A DNA stretch of 64,000 nt. Origin: Actinomycetes bacterium. GTDB lineage: Bacteria; Actinomycetota; Acidimicrobiia; Acidimicrobiales; Ilumatobacteraceae. The notes below the pieces were generated by a model. The model searched no databases. It was not told where the DNA came from and saw only the letters and a list, made by a program, of their open reading frames with translations. The translations under genes were made by a program, and so were the position numbers. The stretch spans positions 40,694-104,693 of the forward strand of contig JANYDH010000046.1 of assembly GCA_025359865.1 (NCBI GenBank), in the 5' to 3' direction. This document shows positions 54,969 to 63,663 of this stretch, piece after piece; within the stretch, counting starts at the first letter, position 1; each line of letters begins with the position of its first letter.

Positions 54969-57253
54969 CGGCCGACCCCGTTCGCGCCAGATCCATGCGC
55001 ACGAATACCGGCCAGCACTCGCGACGGGGTGAGCGGGAACTGGTCGAACCAGACGCCGGTGGCATCGTGCACAGCGGCGATCACGGCGGGAGCGTATGTC
55101 ATCATCGGCATCTCGGCCATGCCACGCGCACCCCACGGCCCGAGTGGGTCGGCGAGCTCGAGCACGACTGAGTCGATCACACGCGGTATGTCGCCGATGC
55201 CGGGGATCAGGTACGTGGACAGACGCGGGTTGACAATCTTGCCATCGCGCACCTGGAGGTCTTCGCTGAGCGCGTAGCCGTGCGCTTGCACCACGCCGCC
55301 TTCGATCTGGCCGATCACCAGCGCAGGATTGACCGCACGGCCGACATCGTGGGCAGAGACCACCCGATCGACAACGATGTGGCCAGTCTCGGAATCGACG
55401 GTGAGTTCCACGGCTTGGGCCACGTAGCCGTAGCTGAAGTTCGGTTGGCCAGCACCCGTCTCGGCATCGATCTCGTCGGTTGGCGGCGGCGTGAACCGGA
55501 ACCGGCCGAACGCCGGTCGGTCGCCTTCGATCCATCGTTTCTCGGCTTCCTGGGCGGCACCGATGATCGAGTTTCCCGCCATCCACGTCATCCGCGACGC
55601 AGAGGTCGAGCCGGAGTCGCCTGATGACGCGGTGTCGGAGAAGTGCCCAGTCACGGCATCGAGCGAGACCCCGGTGGCTTCGGCCGTCATCTGCCGCAAC
55701 ACTTGATGGGCACCCTGACCGAGGTCGGCCGCAGCGTGAAAGATGTCGGCTCGATCGGGCGACTCGCCATCGCCGTGCAGATGGATCTCGGCCACGCACC
55801 GTTCCGGAAACCCATTGGAGAAGCCGACATTCTTGAACGCCAGAGCGATGCCCCGCCCGCAACGAAGTGCATCGGGCTGTGGCGGCAACGAAGCAAACGG
55901 CGAGAACGGCTCATGCTCGACCATCGGCTGGTCGAACCCGATCGCCGATGCGCACGCTTCCAACACTTCGGCAAGCGTAACGTTCGCGGGAAGTGGGCAT
56001 TGGGTGATCGAGTCCGACTCGTCGCGCAGCACGTTGCGGCGACGCACGTCAACCGAGTCCATGCCCAATGCCTCGGCCAACTTGTTGATCTGGCATTCGG
56101 CGACGAACGCGGCCTGCGGCCCACCGAACCCACGGAACGCGCCGCCGATCGCGGCATTGGTGTACACCGACATCGAGTCGATGTGGGCGTTGGGCACGTC
56201 GTAGCAGCCGGCAACGCCGAGGTGGAGGTTGCCGAGCACCTTGTTCGATGTGTAGTTGTAGCCGCCCGCATCGAGATACGCCTCGACCTCGACGGCAGTG
56301 ATCACACCATCGCGTGTTGCGCCGAGACGCGACCGAACCCGGCCTCGATGGCGCTTATGGTGACCAACGATCGACTCCTCACGGCTCCATTGGCAACGAA
56401 CCGGCCGATGCTCTCCAACCTGCGCGAGCCGCCATGCGGCCAACGCCAGCACGATCTGCAAGCTGGTGTCTTCGCGGCCGCCGAAGGCCCCACCAATAGC
56501 CGGATAGATCACCCGCACCTGCTCGTCGGGCAGGTCGAGTGCGTGTGCGATCTGCTCGCGGTCCTCGTGAGCCCATTGCCCAGCGATTTCTACGGTGACC
56601 CGTCCCTCAGCGTCGATGTAACTGACGGCGGCCTCGGGCTGCAAGTACGCGTGCTCCTGGTAGGGAAACTCGTACGTGTGTTCCACGACCACATCGGCGG
56701 CAGCCCATCCTGCGGCCATGTCGCCCTTACGAATACGGAGGTGGTGGTAGACGTTCGAATCGCAGCCGTTCTCCGGGTGGAGCAGCACGTCGGTGGCCAA
56801 CGCTGTGTCGATATCGCCGAGAATCGCGAGTAGCTGCCACGACACGTCGATCGCAGCCGCCGCTGCCTCGGCCGCCGCTGGTGTTTCGGCAACGATGAGG
56901 GCGAGGTTGTCTGCCTCCCAGCGCGAGATCGTCGGATCGACTGCGCTCCGACCGGTGTGGTCGAGTCCGATGAAGACAGGCTGATCGAACAAAGTAAGTC
57001 CGTACTCGTTGACCGGTACATCCTCTGCGGTGAACACGGCCACTACACCTGGGATGGCGCGGGCAGCAGAGACGTCCAACGCGAGCAATTGGGCGTGCGG
57101 CTGATCGGTGAAGACGAGTTTGGCGGTGAGCATGTCGGCACCCAGCCGGTCGCCCGGGTACAACGTCTCTCCGCTGACCTTGCCCACAGCGTCGAATCGC
57201 GGCGCACTGGCACCGACTCCGTTCTGATCCTGGCCACCTGGCACCAACGTCAT
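54965..57253 (-). CDS. Xanthine dehydrogenase-family molybdopterin-binding subunit
   Basis: 762 residues. N-terminal domain APRFDAVGKVSGETLYPGD, Mo-pterin motifs GGAFGGREDTS, GGAFRGFGGPQAAF, DLGQGAHQ and Glu in GARGMAEMPMM. The usual GVGE is GMAE here, keeping the Glu. Works with the FAD/Fe-S subunit encoded just upstream (ATGA overlap). Confidence 0.93.
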   Translation of the reverse strand: MTLVPGGQDQNGVGASAPRFDAVGKVSGETLYPGDRLGADMLTAKLVFTDQPHAQLLALDVSAARAIPGVVAVFTAEDVPVNEYGLTLFDQPVFIGLDHTGRSAVDPTISRWEADNLALIVAETPAAAEAAAAAIDVSWQLLAILGDIDTALATDVLLHPENGCDSNVYHHLRIRKGDMAAGWAAADVVVEHTYEFPYQEHAYLQPEAAVSYIDAEGRVTVEIAGQWAHEDREQIAHALDLPDEQVRVIYPAIGGAFGGREDTSLQIVLALAAWRLAQVGEHRPVRCQWSREESIVGHHKRHRGRVRSRLGATRDGVITAVEVEAYLDAGGYNYTSNKVLGNLHLGVAGCYDVPNAHIDSMSVYTNAAIGGAFRGFGGPQAAFVAECQINKLAEALGMDSVDVRRRNVLRDESDSITQCPLPANVTLAEVLEACASAIGFDQPMVEHEPFSPFASLPPQPDALRCGRGIALAFKNVGFSNGFPERCVAEIHLHGDGESPDRADIFHAAADLGQGAHQVLRQMTAEATGVSLDAVTGHFSDTASSGDSGSTSASRMTWMAGNSIIGAAQEAEKRWIEGDRPAFGRFRFTPPPTDEIDAETGAGQPNFSYGYVAQAVELTVDSETGHIVVDRVVSAHDVGRAVNPALVIGQIEGGVVQAHGYALSEDLQVRDGKIVNPRLSTYLIPGIGDIPRVIDSVVLELADPLGPWGARGMAEMPMMTYAPAVIAAVHDATGVWFDQFPLTPSRVLAGIRAHGSGANGVGR

Positions 57254-58755
57254 CGCCGCTCCCCCTTGGTCGCCGCGGACTGCGCGAGGGAGGCCGATTC
57301 GACGGCCGCGATGATCGATTTGTAGCCCGTGCAACGACAGAGGTTTCCTGACAGTCCCTGTCGAATTTGCGTCGCGGTCGGTGTCGGGTATTCAGCCAGA
57401 AGCGCCGAACCGGCAACGACGAAGCCGGGCGTGCAATAGCCGCACTGCACGGCACCGCAGGCGACGAACGCATCCTGCAGGGGGCACAGTCGACCACCCT
57501 CGCCCGGCCCCTCGGCGAGCCCTTCTATGGTGGTGACGACGGCGTCGGCGGCACGCGCCGCGGGGACGAGGCAGGACATCACCGCCGCTCCGTCGAGCAG
57601 CACCGTGCATGCCCCGCACTCGCCTTCGGCACAGCCTTCCTTGGTACCCGTCAGACCGACCCGCTCGCGTAGCCAGTCGAGCAAGGTGGACCCCACAGCG
57701 CCCGCTGCGCTGACCACACGGCCGTTGACTGTCGCGCTGATCTCGTCAGCGGCAGTCATGAGACCCGACGGAGCGGTGCTCGCAACCGCCGCCGAGTTGA
57801 GCAGCGGCGTGAGCGCCGGCCAACATTCACGTTGGCGGTCAGTAGCGAGCATTCGTAACGCACGGCTGACGACGACCTCGATCGTGTCGGTGCGGTACTG
57901 GGCCGTAGCACGAACATCTCCGATCGGGCTCACCGCCGCCGCCGCCGCCCGACCGACCGACCGAACCGTGGCTTCATCCAACTGCTGCCCGACCAATGTG
58001 CGCGCAACATCGTCGAGTAGCACAACGGTTGCAGCGACACTTCCCAACGCCAGCCGAGCGGATTCGACCGTGGACCGATCCGCTCCGAACCGGACCACGA
58101 CGCCCGCGTGTACCACGGAAATTGCTTGGGCCGATCGGTTACCAAGCTTGACGAACAGGCCCCGTGACAGGTCGTCCAACAGCGGTATGGCAACGTCGGT
58201 GATCAGTTCGTCGGCGGCGAGCTGTGTGGTTCGAAAGCCGGTGATGAACTCGTTCACGCTCATGGTGCGCGACCCGCGTACGGAGGTCAGGGTGACCAAT
58301 GCACCGAGGGCGAGAAGGGCAGAAATCGTGTCGTTGGCCGGACTGGCCGTAACGATGTTGCCAACCACGGTGGCGCGATTGCGCAGCTGCGGTGACGCAA
58401 CTTCGAAGCATGCCTGAGCCAGCGGGAGAGCCCGCTCGATCAGTACGGGTGAGGAGATCACGTCACCATGGCTCACCATCGGGCCGAGGTGGGCGATGTC
58501 ACCCGTCGCGGTGTGCTCGACGGTGACGGTGTTTGCACCCACGACCCGTGAGATGTCGATGAGCATGGTGATGCCGCGTCGAACACCGCGTTCGATCTCA
58601 AGAAGCAGGTCGCTACCACCGGCGATCAATCGGGCTGATCCTTCTGGCGCAATGCCCAGCAGCGCTACGGCGTGATCGATGCTGTCCGCGGCGATATAGG
58701 TGCGCGGGACTGGATGATGAATCTGTACCAGGTGCAAGTGGGATTCGGCAGTCAT
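57250..58755 (-). CDS. Fused FAD-binding and 2Fe-2S subunit of the molybdenum hydroxylase
   Basis: 501 residues. First ~300: FAD domain (RLIAGGSDLLLEIERG, ASPQLRNRATVVGNIVTASPAND). Then ferredoxin-like domain with Cys in CAEGECGACTVLLDG, CGAVQCGYCTPGF and LCRCTG. Order FAD then Fe-S is opposite to bovine and E. coli XdhA-type fusions. First gene of the operon, divergent from a DauR-like regulator. Confidence 0.93.
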   Translation of the reverse strand: MTAESHLHLVQIHHPVPRTYIAADSIDHAVALLGIAPEGSARLIAGGSDLLLEIERGVRRGITMLIDISRVVGANTVTVEHTATGDIAHLGPMVSHGDVISSPVLIERALPLAQACFEVASPQLRNRATVVGNIVTASPANDTISALLALGALVTLTSVRGSRTMSVNEFITGFRTTQLAADELITDVAIPLLDDLSRGLFVKLGNRSAQAISVVHAGVVVRFGADRSTVESARLALGSVAATVVLLDDVARTLVGQQLDEATVRSVGRAAAAAVSPIGDVRATAQYRTDTIEVVVSRALRMLATDRQRECWPALTPLLNSAAVASTAPSGLMTAADEISATVNGRVVSAAGAVGSTLLDWLRERVGLTGTKEGCAEGECGACTVLLDGAAVMSCLVPAARAADAVVTTIEGLAEGPGEGGRLCPLQDAFVACGAVQCGYCTPGFVVAGSALLAEYPTPTATQIRQGLSGNLCRCTGYKSIIAAVESASLAQSAATKGERR

Positions 58756-58832
58756 CGTTCGTCTCTCTTAGACGGCAGCCCAAGGTAACCCAAGACAGCC
58801 AAAGGCGCTACCGGAGCCTCCGAGATGGTGGC

Positions 58833-58850
58833 ACAATGTATACGAATTGT
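58833..58850. promoter_or_regulatory. Dyad in the divergent control region of the Mo-hydroxylase operon
   Basis: ACAATGTATACGAATTGT has ACAAT/ATTGT arms around GTATAC; a candidate operator between the operon and its regulator gene. The region 58756-58905 has no other dyad that I see. Confidence 0.45.
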
Positions 58851-58905
58851 CAAAGTAATCTGGATTTTTCGTCCACCGGAATCAGAACTGTCTACTCTGG
58901 CAGAC

Positions 58906-59517
58906 GTGGAGGTCCGCGCCGAGTTGACCATAGAGCCGTTCGTCGAAGGTTCGCCCGGCGATCACGTGCTCGCAGCCATCGAGGCACTTCGCCCGGCCCA
59001 GCCCGACGTCGGACCGTTCGCGACCACCGTCGTCGGCGACGTCGAGGCGATCGGCCAACTCGTTCGTGACGCACTCGTCGCCGCATTCACGCACGGAGCA
59101 ACCGGGGCGACGGTGTCGCTTCACCGCACGGCCACCCTGAGCACGGACGGCCACGAATTCGTCGCCGCGCTCCGACCCGTGCTGCGAACGCTCGGCCTCC
59201 ACTTCGCCGAGGTCGGCGAAGCAGGACCACTTGATGTGCCGATCGAATGGCGCGGTGAGCACATCGGATTCGTGGGCCAGTTGCCCGTTGATCCGAACGT
59301 GCAGGATGGTTTGGTCAAGCTGATCGCGCTGGTCGAGGCCGAGTTTGGCCGCCCTCTGGCCGAACTCGATCGAACCCAGAAGCAGCAGGCGTTACGCAGC
59401 CTTGATCAGCACGGCGCGTTCACGTTACGTAACGCCGTCGACGTGATCGCCGACGCATTCTCGGTGAGTCGAGCCACGCTCTACAACTACCTACGATCGA
59501 ACCGCAACCTCAGCTGA
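58906..59517 (+). CDS. DauR/YheO-type transcriptional regulator
   Basis: About 203 residues. The C-terminal HTH (RTQKQQALRSLDQHGAFTLR, NAVDVIADAFSVSRATLYNYLR) is the HTH_22 type of YheO/DauR proteins; the N-terminal part is a PAS-like sensor of about 130 residues. Divergent from the molybdenum-hydroxylase operon and likely its regulator, sensing the substrate or a metabolite. GTG 58906 is chosen: TACTCT at 58893-58898 lies 7 bases upstream, so translation may be leaderless. Longer in-frame start 58825 possible. Confidence 0.78.
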   Translation: MEVRAELTIEPFVEGSPGDHVLAAIEALRPAQPDVGPFATTVVGDVEAIGQLVRDALVAAFTHGATGATVSLHRTATLSTDGHEFVAALRPVLRTLGLHFAEVGEAGPLDVPIEWRGEHIGFVGQLPVDPNVQDGLVKLIALVEAEFGRPLAELDRTQKQQALRSLDQHGAFTLRNAVDVIADAFSVSRATLYNYLRSNRNLS

Positions 59518-59757
59518 TCGCAGCCGATGTTGTAAGCCAGTGGGCCACTGTGATCGACCCGGTCGACGCTTGGTAGTGCATTCTGCTGATCTGCGCCAGC
59601 CCAGTCGCGCCGAGATGGTTAGCACCATCTGATCAAAAATCCGGTGAGCCTGCTTGAAATTTTCTGTCGCAGATGAACATTCCGGATTGGCCCAGTGACC
59701 TACCGGACCGGACCGCACAGCATCATTTGCAACATCGCACCCATTGGAGCCCCAGCC

Positions 59758-61755
59758 ATGAGCGCAACCAACTCAGGTACATCGCACGAACCACTCGCTC
59801 AACTCGCCGAGCCTTCGACGGCCAAGGCAAGCGATGGCTTGACCAGAAAGAAGCTGTACCGCTTCGGCGCCGTCATCGGCGCGACGATTCTGGTCCTAGT
59901 CGTCGTTGCGGAGTGGAGCTCGATGAACCAGACCGATCAGATCGTGCTCCGCAACGGGATCGCCGACACACGTGACCACGTGCTGTTCGGGGACATGTTC
60001 CACGACGAGATCCGGGCGACGGTGTTCGCGTCGGGGCTCACGTCACAACTCGGAGCAGACGTCATCGAGTCAATTCGGGTCGAACGCGACGAGTCCGTTG
60101 CCGGGTTTATCGACGAGATAAACGCCGCCATCGCGATCAACGCCGATAGTGAGATCACTCGGCAGCTTCAAGCGATCGTCCCGCAGGTCCAGACCTACGG
60201 AGACGACTCGGTAACCCTGTCGACCAGGTGGGCCGACTTCGACTCCACCGACAGTGCCACCGTGGCCGCGGCAAAGAATGCGTTCACGACATGGGAGGCC
60301 ACGTTCGAATCGCTCAAGACGAAGATGGAGAACGTCGAGGCGGCGATCGACGTGGAGAGTGCCGCGATCGTCGAGTCCGCAAGCAGTGCGGGCACAACAG
60401 CGAAGGTGGCCGTCCTGCTCGCCGCGATCGTAGTGCTCGGCATCTTCGGCTGGGTGTGGCGCAAGGTGCTGATGTCCGTCGACCGGATGAACGAAATGCA
60501 GGGCGAGGCCGCACAGGCCCAAGAACGCGAGAGGATCCAGGCAGCCGAGTTGCGAGAGCGCGAACTGGCCCGCGCCGCCGAGACACGCGACCGCGAACTC
60601 GCTGAAGCAAGGCGGACCCAGGAAGCCGAACGAGCCCAAGCAGAGCGTGAGCGCTCCCGAGCTGAGGACGAGCGGATCCAAACAGCCGAGATGCTCGCCA
60701 ACAAGCAAGCTCAAGCAGCCAAGGCTCAACAAGCAGAACGAGAGCAGGCCGAACGCGACCGGGTCCAGGCAGCCGAAACGCTGGCCAACGAGCAGGCTCA
60801 AGCAGCCGGAATTCAGGCGAAGGTGGACAGCCTGCTGGCAACTCTTGCTTCGGCAGCAGCTGGCGATCTCACCGTCAAGGTGTCCGTCACCGGCGATGAC
60901 GCGATCGGCCAGATGGGCACTGCGCTCGCGAAGCTACTCGGCGATCTGCGGGAGAGTGTCCGCACCATCGCCAGCAACTCGCATGCGCTCGCCGCCGCGT
61001 CTGAACAGTTGCAGTCGACCAGCGAGCAGATGGGTCGAAACTCATCGGAGACATCACGGCAGGTGAGCCACGTCTCGGAATCGTCCAGGACCGTCAGCCG
61101 CAATGTCGAGACTGTTGCGGCTGCGGCCGAACAGATGTCGGCATCGATCAGGGAGATCGCACGCAACGCCAGCGAGGCGGCGAAAGTGGCAACACAGGCG
61201 GTTTCCGCCGCGGAGGCGACAAACCACACGGTGACGAAGTTGAGCGTGAGCTCTGCCGAGATCGGTGAGATCGTCAAGGTGATCACGGTCATTGCGGCGC
61301 AGACCAACTTGCTCGCTCTCAACGCCACCATCGAAGCTTCCCGCGCAGGCGAGGCAGGCAAGGGGTTCGCGGTCGTCGCCAACGAGGTAAAGGAGTTGGC
61401 AAAGGGCACCGCGGAGGCAACCGAGAACATCAGTCAGAAGATCGCTGCCATCCAACAAGACTCGCAGCTTTCGGTCGAATCGATCGCCGGGATTCTCACG
61501 GTCATCAACCAGATCGCCGGGTTCCAGGACACCATCGCCAGCGCAGTCGAGCAACAGGCCGCCACGACCAGCGAGATCGCCCGCAACGTGAACGACTCGA
61601 GCCGGATCTCTCTGCAGATCACACAGGAAATCGACGATGTCGCCACCACGGCGGACAGCACATCGGCAGGCGCGGCCGATAGCAGCCGGGCAGCGTCTGA
61701 GCTGTCCAAAATGGCCAACGATCTACAACTGTTGGTCGGTCAGTTCACATACTGA
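59758..61755 (+). CDS. Methyl-accepting chemotaxis protein with long coiled-coil
   Basis: 665 residues. Helix ~36-56, four-helix-bundle periplasmic sensor ~57-203, second helix ~205-225, then a ~130-residue highly charged coiled coil ([20 protein letters not shown] type heptads), HAMP-like segment, and the MCP signalling domain with hairpin tip [20 protein letters not shown]. Orphan receptor: no che or flagellar genes in the window. The coiled coil between membrane and signalling domain is unusual in length. Confidence 0.92.
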   Translation: MSATNSGTSHEPLAQLAEPSTAKASDGLTRKKLYRFGAVIGATILVLVVVAEWSSMNQTDQIVLRNGIADTRDHVLFGDMFHDEIRATVFASGLTSQLGADVIESIRVERDESVAGFIDEINAAIAINADSEITRQLQAIVPQVQTYGDDSVTLSTRWADFDSTDSATVAAAKNAFTTWEATFESLKTKMENVEAAIDVESAAIVESASSAGTTAKVAVLLAAIVVLGIFGWVWRKVLMSVDRMNEMQGEAAQAQERERIQAAELRERELARAAETRDRELAEARRTQEAERAQAERERSRAEDERIQTAEMLANKQAQAAKAQQAEREQAERDRVQAAETLANEQAQAAGIQAKVDSLLATLASAAAGDLTVKVSVTGDDAIGQMGTALAKLLGDLRESVRTIASNSHALAAASEQLQSTSEQMGRNSSETSRQVSHVSESSRTVSRNVETVAAAAEQMSASIREIARNASEAAKVATQAVSAAEATNHTVTKLSVSSAEIGEIVKVITVIAAQTNLLALNATIEASRAGEAGKGFAVVANEVKELAKGTAEATENISQKIAAIQQDSQLSVESIAGILTVINQIAGFQDTIASAVEQQAATTSEIARNVNDSSRISLQITQEIDDVATTADSTSAGAADSSRAASELSKMANDLQLLVGQFTY

Positions 61756-61783
61756 GCAGGTCAACCGAGGTTGCTGCCAGCTC

Positions 61784-61812
61784 CTGGTGGCCAAGCGCGG
61801 AGTCGAACCGCT
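61784..61812 (-). other. tRNA 3'-end-like sequence (possible attachment-site remnant)
   Basis: Read on the minus strand: GCGGTTCGACTCCGCGCTTGG followed by CCACCA, which looks like a T-arm with TTCGACT loop, acceptor 3' strand and CCA. No matching 5' acceptor (GGCCAAG) is found within 100 bases upstream, so it is not a complete tRNA. Could be an integration scar. Confidence 0.3.
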
Positions 61813-61925
61813 AAGTCGTCCTAACGGAGCAACTGCTCAACGCCGTACCCCGGCAGCCGAGTACATTCTGCCGGATTGAACGCCCAGATCCTCACCCGGA
61901 CAGGGCGGCGTTTGTTCCAGCGGGT

Positions 61926-62561
61926 TCAGACGACTGTGCCCCACACAGCGAACAAGGGATCACCGGGGGCTTCGATGGGGGTGCATCTCGCCACCTCCAC
62001 GTCGGCGTATCGGCCGGCGCGTTCAAAGTATTGGCTGACGAGCGCGCAACGTTCGTTCTCATCGAGTTCCAACCAGCCCCGGATCACCTTCGTCGGAAAG
62101 CAGCGATTCGAGAACGTGCTCACGACCACGCCTCCGGGGCAGACCACGCGAGCCGTCTCACGCAGTACTTCGATAGGCCGAACGAGGTAGTCGATCGAAA
62201 CACAACACGTGGCGGCGTCGAAACGATCATCGTCGAACGGGAGCTCCTGATCGATGTTCAGATCGTGCACGACATGCGCCGCCGCCATTGTGTTGGCGCG
62301 TAGCTCCCGCTCGTTCATCCCCAACACGACAAGCTCGGTCGGCGGGTGGAAGAAGTGCGAAATCCACGATGACATCAGGTCGAGGACGCGTCCGTCGAGA
62401 CCGAGTTGCTCGTACAGCCGACCGACGGCGGCGACGGCACGGTCATCGATGTGAGCGACGAACCGGTCCTGCTCGAAAAAAACGGAATCGCTGCCCTCAT
62501 CGACGCGGGAGAAGAATCCGACGGGAAACCCCTCGTAGAGATCGCGGGCTGCTTGAGTCAT
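61926..62561 (-). CDS. Class I SAM-dependent methyltransferase
   Basis: 211 residues. Rossmann methyltransferase: motif I region GRVLDLMSSWISHFF (with MSS in place of GCG), LGMNERELRANTMAAAHVVHDLN, DDDRFDAATCCVSIDYLVRP, and GGVVVSTFSNRCFPTKVIRGW. Substrate unknown. ATG 62561 overlaps the stop of the truncated VapC gene by 4 bases (ATGA), so it is translated as third gene of the vapBC unit. An upstream in-frame extension runs antisense and is rejected. Confidence 0.85.
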   Translation of the reverse strand: MTQAARDLYEGFPVGFFSRVDEGSDSVFFEQDRFVAHIDDRAVAAVGRLYEQLGLDGRVLDLMSSWISHFFHPPTELVVLGMNERELRANTMAAAHVVHDLNIDQELPFDDDRFDAATCCVSIDYLVRPIEVLRETARVVCPGGVVVSTFSNRCFPTKVIRGWLELDENERCALVSQYFERAGRYADVEVARCTPIEAPGDPLFAVWGTVV

Positions 62562-62794
62562 TGTTGCCAAAACGTATGCCGAAGATCCACGGTCATTCGA
62601 GTCAGCAATGAGATTGCGTCCGTCGCTCGAATCGAGTTGCGGATTAACAGTCGCAGAAAGGTTCCCTGAGTGAGCGGTGTGGTCGCGAACTCGACTTGCC
62701 CCTTCGCCGCAAGCCACGACTCTGCCTGTGGATGGTGCAGATGGTCCTCCACCGTCAAGGCAATCAACACGTTTCCATCGAGCGGGACGGTCAT
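62558..62794 (-). pseudogene. vapC: Truncated VapC-type PIN toxin
   Basis: 78 residues: MTVPLDGNVLIALTVEDHLHH is the N-terminal PIN strand with the first Asp; then ATTPLTQGTFLRLL with the next site region. The protein stops after TVDLRHTFWQQ, where full VapC proteins of ~130 residues continue to the third and fourth acidic residues. Truncated by a stop overlapping the methyltransferase ATG, so it should be inactive. vapB overlaps it upstream (ATGA). Confidence 0.75.
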
Positions 62795-63015
62795 TCGTCG
62801 TCGAGCTGGCGAACGTCATCTGGCGTGATGACGCGACCGAGGCGGACCGTCGGCAGACCCGTGGCCGAACTCTTCGAAAATGTCGGTGCGGTGTGCGGGA
62901 TCAACACCCGCGCAAGCAGATCGTTGATGGTCTCGCTCAAAGTCTGGCGCTGATCGCGAGCGATCGCCTGTGCCATGCGATGAAGGTCGGGCTGAAGATC
63001 GATGGTAGTCCGCAT
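62791..63015 (-). CDS. vapB: VapB-type antitoxin
   Basis: 74 residues. Ribbon-helix-helix start MRTTIDLQPDLHRMAQAIAR with RQTLSETINDLL, and C-terminal toxin-binding tail ending VITPDDVRQLDDE. Complete in length, paired with a truncated VapC. May still repress the operon containing the methyltransferase. Confidence 0.8.
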   Translation of the reverse strand: MRTTIDLQPDLHRMAQAIARDQRQTLSETINDLLARVLIPHTAPTFSKSSATGLPTVRLGRVITPDDVRQLDDE

Positions 63016-63054
63016 CACCGCATCAGCTGTTCCCACTGCATCACAAAGCACGAG

Positions 63055-63663
63055 TCACGTGCTCGCTTCGGTGAGGAGTGCGTCGAGCGTGGCCCCGTCG
63101 ACTGCACCGAGTTGAACCTTGGCGGAACCATCAGGGCTCACCACCACGAACGCTGGCTGCGCAGGCACGCCGAAACGCTGAAACACGTCGCCCGGGTCAT
63201 CGCTGATCTGCGGAAACGACAGCCCGTACTTGTCGATGAAACCCTGAAAAGACGCCTCGTCACCAGTCCAGGCAACGCCGACGAAATCGACCTTGCCAGC
63301 CCACTTCTCTGCGGCAACTTCGACCGAAGGTGCCTCTCGGTTGCAGATGCTTCAAGTGGGGGCCCAGAACCAGAACGCTGTCGGACGGCCGAAGACGTCC
63401 GCACCGTTGAACTCGCCGCCTCCGACCAGCGGCGCCGTGAAGTCGAGCAATTCCGGAACGGCGACTGCCGCTGCGGTTGTCACAACAGGTGCAGATGTCG
63501 GGGCGTTCACGGCGGGGGCAGTCGACGGTGTTTCTACGGTCGACGGTGTTGCCGCAGTCGACGGTGTTACCGCAGTCGACGATGTGGTCGATGAACCACA
63601 CGCCGACAACAGCAAGATCGACGCGAGCGCACTGATCGACAATCGAACCGGAAGCAATGTCAC
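63055..63663 (-). CDS. Thioredoxin-fold lipoprotein, candidate selenoprotein (UxxC, in-frame TGA)
   Basis: About 202 residues counting codon 104 (TGA at 63352-63354) as Sec. Lipobox LSAC with Cys22; Thr/Pro/Ser/Ala linker with TPST repeats; then a redoxin domain: AFWFWAPT-U-SIC-NREAPS, VDFVGVAWTGDEASFQGF, FGVPAQPAFVVVSPDG. The TGA is exactly at the first Cys of a CxxC; the frame continues without shift for 99 more codons with all family features (cis-Pro in VPAQPAF) to TGA 63055-63057. A hairpin starts 10 bases after the TGA. Extracytoplasmic thiol reductase is likely. Alternative: a nonsense mutation of a Cys codon. Start GTG 63663. Confidence 0.72.
63323..63341 (-). promoter_or_regulatory. 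SECIS-like hairpin after in-frame TGA
   Basis: On the mRNA ACCGAG...UUCGGU forms a 6-bp stem (one G-U) with apical loop AGGCACC. It begins 10 bases after the UGA, and the apical GG is about 19 bases downstream, similar to spacing in bacterial SECIS elements such as E. coli fdhF (11-base gap). Not a strong consensus match; structural inference. Confidence 0.5.

Noticed and set aside
61784..61880. A complete tRNA gene on the minus strand
   Set aside because: The 5' acceptor strand does not pair with the 3' strand and no proper anticodon arm can be drawn.
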